From positions 1 to 7,708 of the forward strand of contig CATXJW010000064.1 of assembly GCA_958370325.1 (NCBI GenBank): 7,708 nt of DNA, given 5' to 3'. Positions 5,706 to 7,708 of the stretch are shown one piece after another. The DNA comes from an uncultured Collinsella sp. Lineage in GTDB: Bacteria > Actinomycetota > Coriobacteriia > Coriobacteriales > Coriobacteriaceae. The number at the start of each line of letters is the position of its first letter. The first letter of the stretch is position 1. Made by a program: the position numbers and the translations under genes. The notes beneath the pieces were generated by a model. The model did not search any database and was not told the origin of the DNA. It saw only the letters and a list, made by a program, of their open reading frames with translations.

Positions 5706-6416
5706 CTACTCCTCGGGCAGGATATGAAAACCAAGCGCCTGAATGTCGCGGGCAAAGCCCTTGACCGTATCAAGCGAGTACTCAAGCAAATCTTTCCCGA
5801 AATTCTTGCGTTTGGCAAGAAGGGCATTGGGGACCGTAATGATCTGGCATCCAACGGACTCCGCCTGGAAGATATTGAGGACCTCGCGCGTAGACGCCCA
5901 GAGAACCTCGGCAGCAGGCTTAACGGCGGCCTTCTTTACGGACTCCGCCATGAGGGGCAGCGGATCGACGCCGGTATCGGCAATGCGACCGGCAAAGATG
6001 GACAGAATAGAGGGGGTCTCAGCAGAGACGGCATCGACAAACTCGTCGACCTGCTCGGGCGTGAAGATAGTGGTGACATTCACCTTGATGCCGTCGGCAG
6101 AAAGGCGCTTGACCAGCGCGGCAGTGGACTCACCCTTGGTGTTGAGCGCCGGGATCTTAACGTAGACGTTGTCTGCCCAGGTTGCGATCTCGCGAGCCTC
6201 GGCTTCCATACCCGCCTCGTCGTCGGCGAATACCTCAAAAGAGACCGACACATCAGTAATGTGCTCAAGAACCGTCTTGGCAAAAGCGCGGTAGTCGGTC
6301 ACGCCGCCGGCCTTCATAAGGGAAGGATTGGTCGTGAAGCCCTGAACGTTGCCATTGTCATGCATGTCAAGCATGCCCTCGAGGTTAGCGCCGTCGGCAA
6401 ACACCTTGATCGCCAT
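5706..6416 (-). CDS. Short transaldolase (TAL/FSA family), copy 2, first gene of the PTS operon
   Basis: A 236-residue paralogue of the transaldolase at 2407-3111, with 189 of 234 aligned residues identical by hand count and no gaps. The same active-site set is present: Asp8, Asn30, Glu61, Schiff-base Lys87, Asn113, Thr115, Phe141, Arg144, again favouring transaldolase over fructose-6-phosphate aldolase. A notable difference lies just past the catalytic lysine: KIPALNTKGES here against KIPCVTTKGES in copy 1. The start at 6416 is chosen because AAAGGA sits 6 nt upstream and it matches copy 1; an in-frame ATG 19 codons earlier would add a basic tail with no ribosome site. It leads the operon and its stop is 9 nt before EIIA, so its product very likely acts on, or downstream of, the compound the PTS imports. 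It is transcribed divergently from the DeoR regulator. Confidence 0.93.
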   Translation of the reverse strand: MAIKVFADGANLEGMLDMHDNGNVQGFTTNPSLMKAGGVTDYRAFAKTVLEHITDVSVSFEVFADDEAGMEAEAREIATWADNVYVKIPALNTKGESTAALVKRLSADGIKVNVTTIFTPEQVDEFVDAVSAETPSILSIFAGRIADTGVDPLPLMAESVKKAAVKPAAEVLWASTREVLNIFQAESVGCQIITVPNALLAKRKNFGKDLLEYSLDTVKGFARDIQALGFHILPEE

Positions 6417-6444
6417 GTTCGGTCCTTTCTCATCTAACACTATT

Positions 6445-6456
6445 GCTATCGAAAGC
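6445..6456. promoter_or_regulatory. Candidate DeoR operator 1 (GCTATCGAAAGC)
   Basis: The 12-mer GCTATCGAAAGC differs from a perfect palindrome at only one base pair (positions 4 and 9). An identical copy lies 65 bp away at 6510-6521. It falls in the presumed 5' untranslated leader of the operon, 29 bp ahead of the transaldolase start codon. Being an exact repeat next to a divergent regulator gene, it is the best candidate for the DeoR binding site. Binding itself is inferred. Confidence 0.6.
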
Positions 6457-6467
6457 CTTCTTCTTTG

Positions 6468-6484
6468 TTTCAAAAGCTTTTCGG
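6468..6484. promoter_or_regulatory. Related partial site TTTCAAAAGCTTTTCGG
   Basis: It lies between the two exact operator copies. It shares TTTCAAAAGCT exactly with 6502-6512, which runs into operator 2, and it contains the perfect palindrome AAAAGCTTTT (6472-6481). It may be a weaker third binding site, but the AT-rich context makes chance matches more likely. Confidence 0.35.
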
Positions 6485-6490
6485 TTTTCT

Positions 6491-6532
6491 TTTATAAACC
6501 ATTTCAAAAGCTATCGAAAGCTCAATTGTCAA
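6491..6532 (-). promoter_or_regulatory. Candidate promoter of the transaldolase-PTS operon
   Basis: On the minus strand there is a perfect TTGACA (6532-6527) and a good -10 TATAAA (6496-6491), but they are 30 bp apart and cannot form one promoter. Either TTGACA pairs with the weak TTTTGA at 17 bp, or TATAAA pairs with the weak TTTCGA (6519-6514) at 17 bp. In both cases operator 2 (6510-6521) overlaps the core promoter, as expected for repression. Transcription probably starts between about 6484 and 6500. Confidence 0.4.
6510..6521. promoter_or_regulatory. Candidate DeoR operator 2 (GCTATCGAAAGC)
   Basis: An exact second copy of the 12-mer at 6445-6456, placed within the core promoter region of the operon. 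With its centre 65 bp from the first, a repressor dimer or tetramer could bind both sites at once and loop the promoter. Confidence 0.62.
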
Positions 6533-6537
6533 CTTTC

Positions 6538-6566
6538 CGTGAACGGTCGAATATCGGGCGTGAACG
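6538..6566. repeat. Direct repeat CGTGAACG, 21-bp period
   Basis: CGTGAACG occurs at 6538-6545 and 6559-6566. The 21-bp period is two helical turns, so both copies face the same side of the DNA. They lie just upstream of the operon's TTGACA. The longer form GGCGTGAAC at 6557-6565 is also found at 3177-3185 upstream of transaldolase copy 1. This looks like a site for an activator or a second regulator; the protein is unknown. Confidence 0.45.
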
Positions 6567-6686
6567 TACTTCTTTTGGGCGGCACCTTCAGAATGAGACT
6601 CTTTATAGCCCGTTTACGTGCGAACTATCTGCTACGCATGCATTTGTGACATGCCATTCCGTTCTTTTGATTCATTCGAATTTGCC

Positions 6687-6715
6687 TTGTTCTTTTCATA
6701 TCGATACGTTATATT
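6687..6715 (+). promoter_or_regulatory. Candidate promoter of the DeoR regulator gene
   Basis: TTGTTC at 6687-6692 and TATATT at 6710-6715 are separated by 17 bp, a good sigma-70-type promoter. It predicts a transcript start near 6722 and a leader of about 43 nt before the ATG at 6765. Confidence 0.55.
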
Positions 6716-6727
6716 TCGATTACGAAA
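6714..6727. promoter_or_regulatory. Inverted repeat TTTCG-N4-CGAAA over the regulator's transcription start
   Basis: TTTCG (6714-6718) and CGAAA (6723-6727) form a perfect inverted repeat that overlaps the end of the -10 box and the predicted start site. It shares the CGAAAG core of the proposed DeoR operators, so it could serve autoregulation. Confidence 0.4.
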
Positions 6728-6740
6728 GGCGCATCTTTTA

Positions 6741-6758
6741 CCTTTTGTTCAAAAGGAG
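6741..6758 (+). promoter_or_regulatory. Hairpin that can sequester the regulator's ribosome-binding site
   Basis: CCTTTT (6741-6746) pairs perfectly with AAAAGG (6751-6756) around GTTC. The second arm includes most of the Shine-Dalgarno sequence AAGGAG (6753-6758), six bases before the ATG at 6765. The 6-bp stem is AT-rich, so it would lower rather than abolish translation. The ribosome site also fixes the start codon of the downstream gene. Confidence 0.4.
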
Positions 6759-6764
6759 CGGCAT

Positions 6765-7556
6765 ATGGCATCTACTTCAGACCTTTCACCGGCCGAGCGT
6801 CAGCGATTTATCATGAATTGGCTGGCCGAAAAGCCAAATATCTCGGTATCCGACATCGTTCGCCGTTTTTCGGTTTCGGAAGTCACCGCACGACACGACC
6901 TCATCTCGCTGGAATCCGAAGGCAAGCTGCGTCGCGTACGCGGCGGAGCGGTATCGCTTTCTCGCTCCAACGCAATCTCGTATCCCGAGGAGCGCATCAA
7001 TGTCCAAGTCGAGGCCAAGGAAGCCATCGCCGCAACCGCAGCAACTCTTGTTGATGATGGCGATGTTCTGGTAATTGATATCGGCACCACAGGCTTTTAC
7101 TTCGCTAAGGCCCTCATGGACAAGCGTGAGATCACCATTATCACCGGCGATCTTGCAATCGCGAACTACGCCAGCTTCAATCTCCCCAATGCTTCGGTAG
7201 TGCTGCTGGGCGGCTCCGTGCGCAAGGGCCACCTCTATCTCGCGGGCGCACTAACGCTCGACTGCATGAGCAAACTACATGCCGACAAGGCGTTTGTCAG
7301 TGCCGACGGATTCCACCCCGACCACGGTTTTACCGTCGAGCACGACTTCTCGGCCATGATCAAGCATATGTACCTTACCAACTCAAACCAGGGCTACATG
7401 ATGGTTGACCAGGGAAAGTTCAATAAGACCAGTTTTTATCAGTCCGCGCAGATCGATGACCTCGACGGCATCATCGTTGATGGAGACGACGAGGGCATCA
7501 TGACGGCGGCGATCGAGAGCAGTCGCAGTCATCCCAAGCTCTATATTGCAAAATAG
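6765..7556 (+). CDS. DeoR-family sugar-phosphate-responsive transcriptional regulator
   Basis: A 263-residue DeoR/GlpR-type regulator. The N-terminal winged helix-turn-helix spans about residues 8-63: ISVSDIVRRFSVSEVTARHDL (26-46) carries the recognition helix, and LRRVRGGAV (55-63) the wing. Most relatives have IRRDL where this one has ARHDL, so its operator preference may be distinctive. The effector domain (about 75-240) has the usual sugar-phosphate-binding loops: DIGTTG (105-110), ITGDL (126-130), VVLLGGSVRKG (145-155) and ADGFHPDHGFTV (180-191). The start at 6765 is preferred over an upstream in-frame ATG because AAAAGGAG lies just before it and homology begins there. It is divergent from the transaldolase-PTS operon, the classic arrangement for a local repressor that releases DNA when it binds a pathway sugar phosphate. 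Repression of that operon is inferred. Confidence 0.93.
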   Translation: MASTSDLSPAERQRFIMNWLAEKPNISVSDIVRRFSVSEVTARHDLISLESEGKLRRVRGGAVSLSRSNAISYPEERINVQVEAKEAIAATAATLVDDGDVLVIDIGTTGFYFAKALMDKREITIITGDLAIANYASFNLPNASVVLLGGSVRKGHLYLAGALTLDCMSKLHADKAFVSADGFHPDHGFTVEHDFSAMIKHMYLTNSNQGYMMVDQGKFNKTSFYQSAQIDDLDGIIVDGDDEGIMTAAIESSRSHPKLYIAK

Positions 7557-7559
7557 CTC

Positions 7560-7600
7560 AAATGGCCGGGTCGCCCCCACTGCGGGCGACCCGGCCATTT
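7560..7600. terminator. Perfect 17-bp hairpin, probable bidirectional terminator
   Basis: AAATGGCCGGGTCGCCC (7560-7576) pairs perfectly with GGGCGACCCGGCCATTT (7584-7600) around a 7-nt loop. It lies between the convergent regulator stop (7556) and the HAD hydrolase stop (7602). The T-richness after the stem is modest on both strands (ATTTATT on the plus strand, ATTT then GAGCTATTTT on the minus), but the position and stem strength support termination of both genes. Confidence 0.85.
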
Positions 7601-7601
7601 A

Positions 7602-7708
7602 TTAAATCAACCCAAAATGGCGTATGGCGGTGACGGTGCCGTCGTGTGCGACATCGTCGGTCACGTAGTCGGCGACCGCCTTGACCTCGGGCATGGCGTT
7701 GCCCATGG
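7602..7708 (-). CDS. C-terminal end of a Cof-type HAD-superfamily hydrolase (5' part outside the window)
   Basis: Read on the minus strand from the right edge, an open frame ends at TAA (7604-7602), with 34 complete codons visible. The peptide MGNAMPEVKAVADYVT followed by HDGTVTAIRHFGLI is the typical C-terminal end of Cof-like HAD phosphatases, where the loop ending in AMGNA lies just after the Mg-binding motif and the final helix carries VKxxADYVT. These enzymes dephosphorylate sugar phosphates and similar compounds in the cytoplasm. The catalytic DxD motif and cap domain lie outside the window, so the substrate cannot be judged. The stop is two bases from the shared terminator hairpin. The neighbouring sugar locus is divided from it by that hairpin and by opposite orientation, so a shared role is not shown. 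Confidence 0.85.
   Translation of the reverse strand, partial: MGNAMPEVKAVADYVTDDVAHDGTVTAIRHFGLI

Larger units (their letters stand above)
6417..6764. promoter_or_regulatory. Divergent control region between the PTS operon and the DeoR regulator
   Basis: A 348-nt AT-rich region with no convincing gene. It contains the operon promoter, the regulator promoter and many repeated short motifs, listed below. The open frames crossing it give no recognisable protein and lack ribosome sites. It is much longer than the leader either gene would need, which suggests several binding sites or DNA looping. Confidence 0.75.

Noticed and set aside
5706..6416. Annotation as fructose-6-phosphate aldolase (fsa)
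   Set aside because: The length fits, but the Glu61, Asn113 and Phe141 positions follow transaldolase, so the transaldolase call is preferred.
6618..6764. N-terminal extension of the DeoR protein from an ATG at 6618
   Set aside because: The extension would cover the promoter and ribosome site; family homology and AAAAGGAG both place the start at 6765.
6349..6816. Plus-strand open frame (155 codons) across the divergent control region
   Set aside because: It overlaps the start of the transaldolase and of deoR, has no ribosome site, and its protein resembles nothing I recognise; the region is regulatory.

Overview
The window is GC-rich, with strongly G/C-ending codons in the coding regions and AT-rich regulatory gaps. 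Gene content and protein style suggest an anaerobic gut actinobacterium of the Coriobacteriia, perhaps Collinsella-like. That placement is inferred from overall character, not from a marker gene. It shows a housekeeping gene (tex), then a compact carbohydrate-uptake locus, then the end of a HAD phosphatase gene. I saw no tRNA, rRNA, CRISPR array, insertion sequence or phage gene.

Layout. From the left edge to 2141 (+) is nearly all of tex, missing only its first codons. It converges on a transaldolase gene (2407-3111, -) across a 265-nt gap that holds a large imperfect inverted repeat. A 324-nt gap (3112-3435) then holds that gene's leader and the strong terminator of the next operon. The operon reads right to left: a second transaldolase (6416-5706), PTS EIIA (5696-5250), EIIB (5174-4899) and a UlaA-family EIIC (4827-3436). 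A 348-nt AT-rich divergent region (6417-6764), full of repeated near-palindromes, separates it from a DeoR-family regulator (6765-7556, +). A strong hairpin lies between that gene and the convergent HAD hydrolase tail (7602-7708, -).

How the genes work together. EIIA, EIIB and EIIC form a complete ascorbate-family phosphotransferase permease, which would import a sugar or sugar-like compound and phosphorylate it. The two short transaldolases are about 81% identical by hand count and carry the transaldolase rather than the fructose-6-phosphate-aldolase active-site residues. They probably handle the phosphorylated product or connect it to the pentose-phosphate pathway. The divergent DeoR protein probably senses a sugar phosphate and represses the operon through the repeated GCTATCGAAAGC sites. 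None of the L-ascorbate catabolic genes (ulaD/E/F/G) is present in the window, so ascorbate is not supported as the substrate; the substrate is unknown. The most interesting features are the duplicated transaldolases bracketing the PTS genes and the dense regulatory architecture around them.
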